Shown here piece after piece: positions 45,106 to 53,823 of a stretch of DNA of 64,000 nucleotides. Made by a program: the position numbers and the translations under genes. This DNA is from an uncultured Oscillospiraceae bacterium (GTDB lineage Bacteria > Bacillota > Clostridia > Oscillospirales > Acutalibacteraceae): contig UQKB01000005.1 in NCBI GenBank assembly GCA_900541565.1, forward strand, positions 1 to 64,000, read 5' to 3'. How positions within the stretch are numbered: position 1 is the stretch's first letter; each line of letters starts with the position of its first letter. Under the pieces are notes generated by a model, which saw only the letters and a program-made list of their open reading frames with translations, was not told where the DNA came from and searched no databases.

Positions 45106-46270
45106 TCTCTGTACGGAAATTGGGTATCACAGCCTGATCAAGCATGGCGAACAGCTTTGCGGTGACCATGTAGAGGTTGTCGGCCAGGGGGAAAACAGCT
45201 TTGTTATGGTGCTGGCCGATGGCCTTGGCAGCGGTGTGAAGGCCAATATTCTGGCGATTTTAACGTCGAAGATTATTTCCACCATGATGGCCGAAAACTT
45301 AAGTATTGAAGATTGCGTTTCCACCATTGCCTCTACCTTGCCGGTTTGCGAGGTCCGAAAGGTTGCGTATTCCACCTTTACGATCCTCCGCGTGGTCGAC
45401 AACGAGGAGGCAGAAATCATCCAGTATGACAACCCGCATGTGATTTTTCTGCGTGACGGAAAGAACGTGGAATATGACAAAACTGCAATGGAAATTGGCG
45501 GAAAGACCATTTACAGGTCAAAAATCACTCTGCAGGAAAACGATGTGTTTCTTGCAATGAGCGACGGCGCCATCTATGCAGGCGTTGGAAAAACCATGAA
45601 CTTTGGCTGGCAACGGGATAATATTGTGGAATTTATGGAAAAGATGTATGACAGCGAATATACGGCAAAAACGCTTTGCACGCTGTTGCTGGACGAATGC
45701 GACCGCCTGTACGCCGGCCAGCCCGGGGACGACACTACGGTTGGCGCGCTTAAAATACGCAGGCGCAGCCCGGTAAATCTGTTGATCGGCCCGCCCTCCA
45801 ACCCGGAAGATGTAAACAAAATGATGGCCCTCTTTTTTGCAAAAGAGGGAAAACACATTGTCTGCGGCGGGACGACCTCAAGCCTTGCGGCAAAATATCT
45901 GGGCAAGCCTGTAGACACCGTGCTGGATTATCTGGACCCTGAAATCCCGCCCACTGCGAAAATTGAAGGTGTCGATCTTGTCACAGAAGGCGTTATTACA
46001 ATCAGCCGTGTTTTGACCTATGCAAAAAGCTACCTGGAAAGCAACGAGCTGTATTCCGACTGGAGCTTTAAGCTCGACGGCGCTTCCCAAATATCCAAGC
46101 TGCTGTTTGAAGAAGCAACCGATATTAATTTTTATGTTGGACGCGCAGTGAACCCGGCGCATCAAAACCCCAATCTACCGATCAGCTTTAATATCAAAAT
46201 GCGTTTGATCGAAGAGTTGAGCGAAGCGTTAAAAAAGATGGGAAAACGCATAAAAGTAAGCTATTTTTAA
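45098..46270 (+). CDS. SpoIIE-type PP2C phosphatase with an unassigned C-terminal domain
   Basis: 390 residues. The N-terminal PP2C/SpoIIE domain (about 1-225) shows the metal-binding aspartates: VLADGLGSG near 38, AMSDGAIYAG near 152 and PGDDTTVGALK near 209. Residues about 228-390 form a further domain (LLIGPPSNPEDV, CGGTTSSLAAKYLG) that I do not recognise. The start overlaps the hydrogenase-sensor stop, which points to tight stoichiometry. It is expected to dephosphorylate Ser/Thr on a partner, possibly an anti-sigma-antagonist-type regulator that is not in the window. Confidence 0.88.
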   Translation: MNNLCTEIGYHSLIKHGEQLCGDHVEVVGQGENSFVMVLADGLGSGVKANILAILTSKIISTMMAENLSIEDCVSTIASTLPVCEVRKVAYSTFTILRVVDNEEAEIIQYDNPHVIFLRDGKNVEYDKTAMEIGGKTIYRSKITLQENDVFLAMSDGAIYAGVGKTMNFGWQRDNIVEFMEKMYDSEYTAKTLCTLLLDECDRLYAGQPGDDTTVGALKIRRRSPVNLLIGPPSNPEDVNKMMALFFAKEGKHIVCGGTTSSLAAKYLGKPVDTVLDYLDPEIPPTAKIEGVDLVTEGVITISRVLTYAKSYLESNELYSDWSFKLDGASQISKLLFEEATDINFYVGRAVNPAHQNPNLPISFNIKMRLIEELSEALKKMGKRIKVSYF

Positions 46271-46279
46271 TATATTGCA

Positions 46280-46297
46280 GCTGCGGCGGCCGCCGCA
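46280..46297. repeat. 18-bp perfect GC palindrome between phosphatase and hydrogenase genes
   Basis: ctgcggcggccgccgcag is its own reverse complement and lies 10 bases after the phosphatase stop. No T run follows. It may stabilise or attenuate the mRNA between the two genes. Confidence 0.7.
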
Positions 46298-46329
46298 GAA
46301 CGCTTCTTTTGGAAAGGAAGGCATATGGA

Positions 46330-47757
46330 ATGAGAAAGTTTGACACAAAAGTGCAGCACCTTAAATACAAGGTTTTGCGGGAAGTGGCAAGGCATGCGTT
46401 TGAAGGCACGCTGCTTGAAAGCTTTAACGATATTGCAAAGGTGATTGTAAAAGGCCCCAAACCGACCATGCGCTGCTGTATTTATAAAGAGCGTGCAATT
46501 GTTGCTGAACGTATAGGCATAGCAACGGGTGGAAATAAGAAAAACCCGAATATTATCGAAGTCATAGACATTGCCTGCGACGAGTGCCCGGAGGGCGGTT
46601 ATAACGTCACAGATGATTGCCGGGGCTGTATCGCCCACCGCTGTGAAGACGTGTGCAGGCGCGGCGCCATTACATTTGACGATAAGCAGAAAGCGCATAT
46701 TGATAAATCTAAATGCGTAGAATGCGGCATGTGCGCCAAGGTTTGCCCGTACAGTGCAATTGCAAACTATAAGCGTCCGTGTGTGCGTGCCTGTAAGGTA
46801 AAGGCCATCGGGATGAACGAAGAAACAAAGGCTGCTTCTATTGATTATGATAAATGTATATCCTGCGGCGCATGCGTCTATCAGTGCCCGTTTGGCGCAA
46901 TTGACGACAAATCCTTTATCCTTGATGTAATTGATCTGATCAAGCAAAGCGAAAACAACAGCAAATTTAAGCTTTATGCCGTTGTGGCGCCCTCTATATC
47001 CAGTCAGTTCAGTTATGCAAAGCTGGGGCAGGTGGTAAGCGGCATTAAACAGCTGGGCTTTTTCAGTGTGGTCGAAGCGGCGCTCGGCGCAGATATGGTT
47101 GCCTATGCAGAAGCAAAAGAGCTTGCTGAAAAAGGCTTTTTGACCAGCTCCTGCTGCCCGGCTTTTGTCGACTATATCAAAAAGCAGTTCCCATCTATGG
47201 TGGAGCATATTTCCCATAATCTTTCGCCAATGGCGACGATTGCAAAGTATATCAAAGAATCAGATAATACGGCCAAAATTGTATTTATCGGTCCCTGCAC
47301 GGCAAAGAAAATGGAGGTCCAGCAAGAGCATGTACGGCCCTATATTGATGCGGTCATTACGTTTGAAGAGCTGCAGGCGTTAATTGACAGCCGTGATATT
47401 GATATTTCCGTTTTAGAGGAGGATGTTTTGGATAACGCTTCTTATTACGGAAGGATTTTTGCAAGAAGCGGCGGCCTTGCAGATGCCGTAGCACAGGGGC
47501 TTAAGGAGCAGGGACTGGAGGATTTTGAACTTAAGGCGATTTCCTGTGACGGAATTGAGGAATGCAGAGCGGCCCTGTTAAAGGCTTCCAAAAATGTTCT
47601 GCCGAACAACTTTATTGAGGGTATGGCCTGCACCGGTGGCTGCATCGGCGGCGCCGGTTGCCTGACGCACGGTACCAAGGACAAAAGCCAGGTGGACGCT
47701 TATGGCAGGGAAGCCCACGAGAAGACCATATCAGATGCAATTGGCGTTTTAAAATAG
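46330..47757 (+). CDS. [FeFe]-hydrogenase, group B-like
   Basis: 475 residues from the ATG at 46330 (aaaggaagg site); an earlier TTG lies in the Shine-Dalgarno. After an N-terminal domain (about 1-80), several [4Fe-4S] sets occur: CDECPEGG ... CRGC near 82-95, CVECGMCAKVC near 128 and CISCGACVYQC near 176. The H-cluster loops TSSCCP (about 271), GPCTAKKMEV (about 320) and MACTGGCIGG (about 431) are near-canonical, so it is probably catalytically active. Its H2 may be read by the sensor upstream, or its synthesis may be controlled by it. Confidence 0.92.
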   Translation: MRKFDTKVQHLKYKVLREVARHAFEGTLLESFNDIAKVIVKGPKPTMRCCIYKERAIVAERIGIATGGNKKNPNIIEVIDIACDECPEGGYNVTDDCRGCIAHRCEDVCRRGAITFDDKQKAHIDKSKCVECGMCAKVCPYSAIANYKRPCVRACKVKAIGMNEETKAASIDYDKCISCGACVYQCPFGAIDDKSFILDVIDLIKQSENNSKFKLYAVVAPSISSQFSYAKLGQVVSGIKQLGFFSVVEAALGADMVAYAEAKELAEKGFLTSSCCPAFVDYIKKQFPSMVEHISHNLSPMATIAKYIKESDNTAKIVFIGPCTAKKMEVQQEHVRPYIDAVITFEELQALIDSRDIDISVLEEDVLDNASYYGRIFARSGGLADAVAQGLKEQGLEDFELKAISCDGIEECRAALLKASKNVLPNNFIEGMACTGGCIGGAGCLTHGTKDKSQVDAYGREAHEKTISDAIGVLK

Positions 47758-48097
47758 TCCATACAGTCTGGACATATATCCGTTTGTTGACCGCCGTACA
47801 GCCAAAACGCTGTACGGCGGCTTCTTTTTATCAACGAAGCATATATATGGTTGAGCCTTGTGCGATAAAGGTAGGAAAAAATGGGAAAGTCAGGTAAAAT
47901 ATGGAATGAAAATGCAACAAATTTGAAACTGTTGTAAAAAATTGTAATAAATGTAAAAATACGTGCCGGCATTTCAGTAATAATTACAGTAGATATTTCC
48001 GGAAGATGTTGCTAAAATATTACTTACAGTATTAAAAAGTTCCTTTTTAAAGAAAAATTCGACTATTTGTTTATTTTTTATGGTTTGGTGGTTTGGT
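47758..48097. other. 340-base intergenic region before the CHAP-dockerin gene
   Basis: It holds the hydrogenase operon terminator, then very AT-rich sequence (47880-48090). No promoter could be named with confidence in the AT-rich part, and no gene is seen. Confidence 0.55.
47791..47830 (+). terminator. Terminator of the hydrogenase operon
   Basis: A 12-bp stem (ccgccgtacagc / gctgtacggcgg) is followed by CTTCTTTTT. Confidence 0.9.
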
Positions 48098-49081
48098 ATG
48101 AGAACAAAACGAATTCTTTCGCTTTATGTTGCGGCAATGGTCCTTCTGTCATCCCTCTTTTTTTGTGTTTCATCTGCCGGCGCAGCCTCTGGGGCCTCGT
48201 TTACACCCCGGTTGACAGAGCCCGCAAAAACAAATCAGTATTATTTTGACGCTGATTACAACCTGTTTTATAAATATGGCTACGGCATGCCCAACTGCAC
48301 AGCGTATGCATACGGAAGAGCCTACGAAATTCTTGGGACGCGCCCCAACCTTTGTCCCTATAACGCAGGTGAGTGGTGGACCTATAATATAGCAAACGGC
48401 TTTTATGATTATGGCCAAACGCCAAAGCTCGGGGCGATTGCCTGCTGGGATAATTACGATTCCAACTATGGCCATGTGGCGGTTGTTGAAAAAATATCCG
48501 GTAAAAATGTAACGTTTTCTGAATCTGCATATAACGGCACAATGTTTTTTACGCAGACAATCAGCACGGACGATTCCCATATGGGTTATCCTGGGTATCG
48601 TTTTCTGGGGTATATTTATATCGGTGATTTTTCAAACAGCAGCTCCGGCGGACAGGCTGAAGAGCCAACCCAGAAAATGGCAACACAGCTGTGGAAAATC
48701 ACGTCTGATAACGGTGTAAACTTTAGAAGCAATGCGGGGACAAGCTATCAAAGCCTTGCCGTAATCCCGTATGGGACAAACGTGAAAATTACAGAAACCA
48801 AAACGGCAGGCGGTTATACCTGGGGGAAAACAATCTACCGTTCCCAAACAGGCTGGTGTGTGCTGGATTATGCAAGCGAGCTTGGGGTAATGGGCGACTT
48901 GAACCAAAACGGGAAGGTTGAAATTTCAGACGTTGTTGTCTTCCAGAACTATATTGCCAAAAAAGCAACCTTGTCCGCAACGCAAAGGCTGCTGGCAGAT
49001 GTGACCGGCGACGGAAAGTGTGTTACGACCGATACGGTCATGATCCAAAAGTATATCGGCGGTTATCTTGCCAATCTTTAA
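48098..49081 (+). CDS. Secreted CHAP-domain protein with SH3 and dockerin domains
   Basis: 327 residues. The signal peptide ends near residue 30 (SSAGAA). The CHAP amidase/peptidase domain has its Cys in PNCTAYAYGRA near 67 and His in YGHVAVVEK near 124. A bacterial SH3 domain follows (about 195-262, GVNFRSNAG ... GWCVLDYA), then a type-I dockerin (about 268-325, GDLNQNGKVEISD). CHAP enzymes cut peptidoglycan peptides. The dockerin suggests docking to a cohesin scaffold. The start is the second ATG; its ribosome-binding site is weak. Confidence 0.88.
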   Translation: MRTKRILSLYVAAMVLLSSLFFCVSSAGAASGASFTPRLTEPAKTNQYYFDADYNLFYKYGYGMPNCTAYAYGRAYEILGTRPNLCPYNAGEWWTYNIANGFYDYGQTPKLGAIACWDNYDSNYGHVAVVEKISGKNVTFSESAYNGTMFFTQTISTDDSHMGYPGYRFLGYIYIGDFSNSSSGGQAEEPTQKMATQLWKITSDNGVNFRSNAGTSYQSLAVIPYGTNVKITETKTAGGYTWGKTIYRSQTGWCVLDYASELGVMGDLNQNGKVEISDVVVFQNYIAKKATLSATQRLLADVTGDGKCVTTDTVMIQKYIGGYLANL

Positions 49082-49101
49082 AACGATTTAACAGCAATCA
49101 T

Positions 49102-49134
49102 AACGCCCTGTACCAAGGTTTGGTACAGGGCGTT
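49102..49134. terminator. Bidirectional terminator between the two dockerin genes
   Basis: A perfect 14-bp stem (49102-49115 / 49121-49134) with a 5-base loop, between converging genes. Confidence 0.85.
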
Positions 49135-49163
49135 TCGTGTTCTATGAAAAAATGTTAAAATGT

Positions 49164-50909
49164 TTAGCCTTTCTTTGCAAGTATGTTTTGCAGCATCAAA
49201 ACGTCTTCTATGGTAAGCAGACAATCGCCGTTTAAATCTGCGGTGGTTTCGATCTGTGCCTGGTCCAGTATAAGCAATTTTGCCAAATGCTTTTGCATAA
49301 GCAGCACGTCAGAAATATTTATAAATCCGTCGCCGTCCACATCGCCCTTGAGGGAAGCGCTCTTTGACGCAATTGCTTTAATCACAAGCGTTCCGCCAAT
49401 TTCGTCGTTATTGAACAGGGTTTGATAAACGTCGGTAAGCTCCAGGAAAGCCCCGTCCAAAAACAGGTAGCAGTCACCTTTGTGTACGTCGGGCAAAAAG
49501 GTCATTTTGTTTACAGTGGTGTTTTTCAACCATTCTCCCACACCAAGGGAGGCGTGCGTGTCCGTGCCCGAAGCGTCAATTTGAACGCCCAAAGCACCTT
49601 TTCCGTCCGGCACAATAAAGGCGGAAGTCTCTGCACTGACATAACCGCTGTAAGGGACATATCCGTTTGCAAGCGGATGCCACTGCGTCTGGTCCTGTAC
49701 CGGCGCGCCGTCTTCGCAGGGAATATAATACACGGTATAAGCGGCTCCCACAGCCTCGCTTTCAAATATAACCTGCTCTATAGCCCGGTAGTCGTCGGAA
49801 AAATCAAATACGTTTGCATAGGTTAATTGATCAAGATACTCTTCGCCCGTGTTTGCATTTTCATAAACGGCCATATCATACGTTGCACCGTAAATTTCAT
49901 TTTGGTATATTTTCTGGTTTTCCTTTATTAAATCCGCCTGAACAATCGCATAATTTTTTCCATAACGTTTGTTAAAAATATATTTGTCTTCATAGGAAAT
50001 CCAGTAAAAGCCTTCTACGTTGCTTTGCGCACCCCAGCTGTTTTTTACCAGCCAGGCGCCGTCCTCTTGCGGCCTGTAAAGCGGGTTGAAGTTTTCTTTT
50101 TCATATTGGTCGTCCCATCCAATGACAGATACGACATGCCCGCCCGTGTTAGCGCTGCTTGGAAAATCATCAGGACAGTAAAACGCCGTTTTCTGTTCGT
50201 TAAAATATTTTTTCAACGTGCTGCAGCCTGCCGTTACGCTGCCATATGTATAAATGGCCTGTTTGATGGAGTCAGGGTCGTTTTCCAAAAACATCAGGTC
50301 TGTTACGCCAATGGTGGTGACGCCTTTTTGGTCAATTTCTTCAAAGCTCAGCATATCGCCGCTTCTATATGGAATGTCGCTTTCCAGACGCGGCCCGCTC
50401 CATGACGTAAAATAGCCCGGCATCATCTGGGAATAACCGCCGTCTGTATATGTGCGCTGCCAGCCGGTCCCGTTTGCACGCGTAGTTGCCCAATGGTTTG
50501 CATGCTCTTCTGAAAGGTCAAAGTCGCCGAGTCCATTTTTTAAAAGATAGGTCTCAAGGCCGGACATAGCACCGAAAACCCAGCAGGTGTTCAGGTTTCC
50601 CTGGTCTTTTACGGGTGTTACATACCCCAAATCTGCAGAACTGTAGGAAACAGGCAGAGCAATGCCGTTGCGCTTGAGCACCGTGCCGGTGCTTTTATAC
50701 ATCTGCGGAACAAGCAAATCCTCGCTTCCGTTTTGCAGATAATTTATATATTCTTCCGTATAAGAGGGGCTTACTATAGAATACTTGCTGCCGCCGACCG
50801 TAAATTTTTTGCTTTCAACGGCTGCAGCACCGGAGGGGAAAGCCGCTGTAAACGCGAAAAGCGCAGTACAAAGACATAAAGCGGCCGTAAGGCGTTTTTT
50901 CCTTTTCAT
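49164..50909 (-). CDS. Secreted papain-like (C1) peptidase with dockerin
   Basis: 581 residues. Signal peptide about 1-30. The C1 peptidase domain has the oxyanion Gln103 and nucleophile Cys109 (KDQGNLNTCW), His in GGHVVSVIGWDD near 272 and Asn in LVKNSWG near 306. A beta-rich domain follows (about 340-510). The C-terminal type-I dockerin has two calcium loops, GDVDGDGFINISD and ADLNGDCLLTIED. It would hydrolyse proteins outside the cell. It is convergent with another dockerin gene. Confidence 0.93.
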   Translation of the reverse strand: MKRKKRLTAALCLCTALFAFTAAFPSGAAAVESKKFTVGGSKYSIVSPSYTEEYINYLQNGSEDLLVPQMYKSTGTVLKRNGIALPVSYSSADLGYVTPVKDQGNLNTCWVFGAMSGLETYLLKNGLGDFDLSEEHANHWATTRANGTGWQRTYTDGGYSQMMPGYFTSWSGPRLESDIPYRSGDMLSFEEIDQKGVTTIGVTDLMFLENDPDSIKQAIYTYGSVTAGCSTLKKYFNEQKTAFYCPDDFPSSANTGGHVVSVIGWDDQYEKENFNPLYRPQEDGAWLVKNSWGAQSNVEGFYWISYEDKYIFNKRYGKNYAIVQADLIKENQKIYQNEIYGATYDMAVYENANTGEEYLDQLTYANVFDFSDDYRAIEQVIFESEAVGAAYTVYYIPCEDGAPVQDQTQWHPLANGYVPYSGYVSAETSAFIVPDGKGALGVQIDASGTDTHASLGVGEWLKNTTVNKMTFLPDVHKGDCYLFLDGAFLELTDVYQTLFNNDEIGGTLVIKAIASKSASLKGDVDGDGFINISDVLLMQKHLAKLLILDQAQIETTADLNGDCLLTIEDVLMLQNILAKKG

Positions 50910-51056
50910 ACATGACCTCGCTGATTATACAATAAAAAATATTTGCAAAAAGTGTAGCTTCATAATCTTTTTGCATATGGATATGCTATATTTTATCAGT
51001 ATAGAAAACAAAAGTAAATAGGTTGTAAAAAACCCGGAAGAAAAAAGGAGAAAAAT

Positions 51057-51944
51057 ATGCAGGTAAGAACAGACCTTGCGCTTGAAGCAAAGGAAATAGC
51101 GGGCGGAAAAATGCAGGGCGTGCAGTATGACACACAGAAGTACCGGAAAATGACCGTAACAAGAATGCGCATTACACAAGAGGAAGCGGCAAAAAAAATG
51201 CAGAAAGAAACAGGTACGTACATCACAATAGAACTGCCGCCTTTGACAGACGACTTTCGGGAAACAGATCAGCGTCTGCTGATTATTGCAGAGGAAATCC
51301 GCTCCCTTTTGCCGGAAAAGGGGCTGGTGCTGGTAACCGGGCTTGGGAACCTGAATATTACGCCGGATGCACTCGGCCCAAAAGCCGGGGCACAGGTTTT
51401 GGCAACCAGGCATATAACGGGGGAGCTTGCCCGGAGCACAGGGCTTGACGCTTTGCGGCCTGTTGCGGTGTTAGCTCCCGGCGTTTTGGGACAAACAGGT
51501 ATAGAAACCGGCGAGCTCATTTTCAGCGTAGTGCAGAAGATCAGGCCAAGCGCCGTGATTGCCATTGACGCGCTTGCCTCCAGAAGGCTGGAACGCCTCG
51601 GCTGTACCATGCAGATTTCAGATACGGGGATATCCCCAGGGGCCGGTGTGGGAAACCATCGCCTGAAAATCAACAAAAAAACAATGGGCGTTCCTGTTAT
51701 TGCAATCGGTGTTCCCACCGTGGTAGACGCAGTAACGCTTGCGTCCGATCTTTTATTGGACAGCAGTGCAAAAACGCAAAGCGCTGTGCGCCGCACCGTT
51801 TCCCCAAACGGGCAGACAATGGTTGTGACCCCGCGGGAAATCGACCTGCTGATCGAGCGGGGGGCAAAGCTGATCAGCATGGCTGTCAACTGTGCGCTGC
51901 ATCCGGATTTTACGCTTTCGGACCTGCTTTCCCTTGTAGGATAG
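51057..51944 (+). CDS. gpr: Gpr, spore germination endopeptidase
   Basis: 295 residues. The start MQVRTDLALEAKE matches the processed N terminus of GPR, and GLGNLNITPDALGP near 96, IAIDALASRR near 164 and SPGAGVGN near 193 are family hallmarks. It degrades small acid-soluble spore proteins at germination. The ATG has an ideal site (aaaaaaggag), and an in-frame stop at 51015 excludes an upstream start, so the propeptide would be only about 6 residues. spoIIP follows, as in Bacillus. Confidence 0.95.
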   Translation: MQVRTDLALEAKEIAGGKMQGVQYDTQKYRKMTVTRMRITQEEAAKKMQKETGTYITIELPPLTDDFRETDQRLLIIAEEIRSLLPEKGLVLVTGLGNLNITPDALGPKAGAQVLATRHITGELARSTGLDALRPVAVLAPGVLGQTGIETGELIFSVVQKIRPSAVIAIDALASRRLERLGCTMQISDTGISPGAGVGNHRLKINKKTMGVPVIAIGVPTVVDAVTLASDLLLDSSAKTQSAVRRTVSPNGQTMVVTPREIDLLIERGAKLISMAVNCALHPDFTLSDLLSLVG

Positions 51945-52013
51945 AGCGCATAAAACAGAAGCGGTATGCATACCTATAAGTTAGAGCAATGCTGTATGGG
52001 CGGGGGAAAAGGT

Positions 52014-53117
52014 ATGCAGACGCAAAAAAGAAAAAAACTGGTAAACGGGACCGCGATTGTGCTTTCGCTTGCAATTGCGGTGTTGTCCGCCGTCTGTGTG
52101 GGGGCAAGACTTCCCTCTGCTTTAGGAGGCGAAACCACGCGCCTGCAGCTAATGGCCGCAGGCCTTACCATGCCGGACGGTACCGTAAAGCAGCAGGAAA
52201 ACCCAACAGCGCCCGTCGTAAGCACAATTGCAGATGCAAATCAGGCGCAAAAAGCCGAAAGCGCGGAAAATAGTCAAAAAGAAGAAGAAAGCGTTCCCAA
52301 GAAAAAAGACAGCGACGGGCACGAAGGAGAACGGACTTTTCCCGTTATTGAAAGTCAGTATGGAGCTTCCGGCATAGAATATGATAACTTTTCCATCCGC
52401 AATACAACAGATTATGTGATCAACATAGGGCAGCAGCTGCAGCTGCCGCTTGGGTTTGAAATGGAAAACACGGCAAAGCCGCAGGTGCTTGTTGTACATA
52501 CGCATACAGGAGAAGCCTATATGCAGGAGGACCTTGGTTATTACTACGAAAATTACAACGGCAGGGACACAGACGATAATTATAATATTACGCGTGTTGG
52601 GGCCGCAATTGTGGATACACTTAACGCGCACGGGATTGGCGCGCTGCATTCGACCACGCATCACGACGACCCCAGCTATAACGGTTCGTACGACAGAAGC
52701 GCCGAAACCATATACAGCTACCTGGAAAAATATCCAACCATTAAAGTAGTAATTGATCTGCACCGGGACGCAATCGGTTATGGCGGGGAAAGCGGTAAAA
52801 TCAAGCCGACGTTTGTTGCAAACGGAAAAAAGGCCGCGCAGATTATGATCATGAGCGGTTACGACCCCACCGGTGCGTATGGGTTTTCTCACTGGGAATA
52901 TAATTTGCGCTTCGCTCTGCGTTTGCAGCAGACGGCGGAAACACTGTATCCGGGTATGACGCGGCCGCTTTATTTTGGGGACTTTGCCTATAATATGTCC
53001 ATAAATACAGGATCACTGCTGATAGAAGTTGGAACGGATGTCAATACCCTGGATGAAGCCGTATATTCCGGGGAGCTTTTGGGAGAGGTTTTGGCCCAGG
53101 TTTTAAAGCCGGCTTGA
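52014..53117 (+). CDS. spoIIP: SpoIIP, sporulation peptidoglycan hydrolase
   Basis: 367 residues from the ATG at 52014 (gggggaaaagg). One N-terminal membrane anchor (about 10-30) is followed by a charged, low-complexity linker (about 60-110). The extracytoplasmic SpoIIP domain carries VLVVHTHTGEAYM near 160, with the metal-binding His, and VIDLHRDAIG near 248. With SpoIID and SpoIIM it drives engulfment of the forespore. The gpr-spoIIP order is typical of spore formers. Confidence 0.95.
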   Translation: MQTQKRKKLVNGTAIVLSLAIAVLSAVCVGARLPSALGGETTRLQLMAAGLTMPDGTVKQQENPTAPVVSTIADANQAQKAESAENSQKEEESVPKKKDSDGHEGERTFPVIESQYGASGIEYDNFSIRNTTDYVINIGQQLQLPLGFEMENTAKPQVLVVHTHTGEAYMQEDLGYYYENYNGRDTDDNYNITRVGAAIVDTLNAHGIGALHSTTHHDDPSYNGSYDRSAETIYSYLEKYPTIKVVIDLHRDAIGYGGESGKIKPTFVANGKKAAQIMIMSGYDPTGAYGFSHWEYNLRFALRLQQTAETLYPGMTRPLYFGDFAYNMSINTGSLLIEVGTDVNTLDEAVYSGELLGEVLAQVLKPA

Positions 53118-53144
53118 TATAAGCAGAATAATTTTAAAATGCTA

Positions 53145-53174
53145 TAGACAAAAAGGCTGTGAAGTAGGTATAAT
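53145..53174 (+). promoter_or_regulatory. Probable promoter for the Pro/Thr-rich membrane protein
   Basis: TAGACA (53145-53150), 18 bp, TATAAT (53169-53174), just after spoIIP. Confidence 0.55.
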
Positions 53175-53209
53175 TTAAAAAAGCCTTTTTGAAAGGAACG
53201 GAATAGAAC

Positions 53210-53728
53210 ATGAAGTGCAAAAAAACAGTATTGCTGTTTTTAACAGCGGCATTACTGCTTATGGCGGCGCATACAACCGTGCTGGCACTGCCGGAGGATG
53301 AAACCGTCCCCAGCAGTGTCTATACGCCGGAAACTCAGCCGCCTTCGGTATCGTCTATAGAACCTACGGAGTCACAGCCCGTTCAGCCGGATTCTGAACC
53401 GGAGCCGACCCAGCCCGAACCGACCCAACCGCCGGAAACCCAGCCACCGGAAACCCAGCCGCCGGACGTTTCTTATCAGGAAACCGACCCGCCTGCTTCG
53501 CAGGAGGAAACGCAGCCGCAGGAGGACCAGTCCTGGTTAGATATCTTCCAGCTGCCGACACAAACCCTTCCTACCGAGGATGTAACCATTCCCGAAAAGG
53601 AAAGTAGCAATACGACCACGACGCAATATGTGGTTATGGGGATATTGATGTGGATTGTGATTGTGCTGGGCGCATTGATTACCGTTGGCATACTTGCCAG
53701 TACGCACAGAAGAAAACGCGGAAAATAA
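53210..53728 (+). CDS. Exported Pro/Glu/Thr-rich protein with C-terminal membrane anchor
   Basis: 172 residues. A signal peptide (about 1-27) is followed by a low-complexity stalk (about 28-130) with repeated EPTQP and PPETQ units. A membrane segment (about 143-163) and a basic tail, HRRKRGK, end the protein. The shape is type-I membrane with an extended extracellular stalk; no folded domain is recognised. Its order next to gpr-spoIIP raises a possible spore link, but the separate promoter argues for independent control. Confidence 0.75.
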   Translation: MKCKKTVLLFLTAALLLMAAHTTVLALPEDETVPSSVYTPETQPPSVSSIEPTESQPVQPDSEPEPTQPEPTQPPETQPPETQPPDVSYQETDPPASQEETQPQEDQSWLDIFQLPTQTLPTEDVTIPEKESSNTTTTQYVVMGILMWIVIVLGALITVGILASTHRRKRGK

Positions 53729-53823
53729 AAACGGCTACATACCAAACCCGGCAGTCTGCCGGATTGCATGAGAAAAGCAGGGGATAGGAATTCCCCTGCT
53801 TTTTAGAGCATGTATTTTTGCTT

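Noticed and set aside
50925..51056. Forespore sigma-factor (SigF/SigG) promoter upstream of gpr
   Set aside because: GCATA- and GGATA-like boxes and a CAGTATA are present, but the spacings (18 and 13 bp) do not fit the consensus well.
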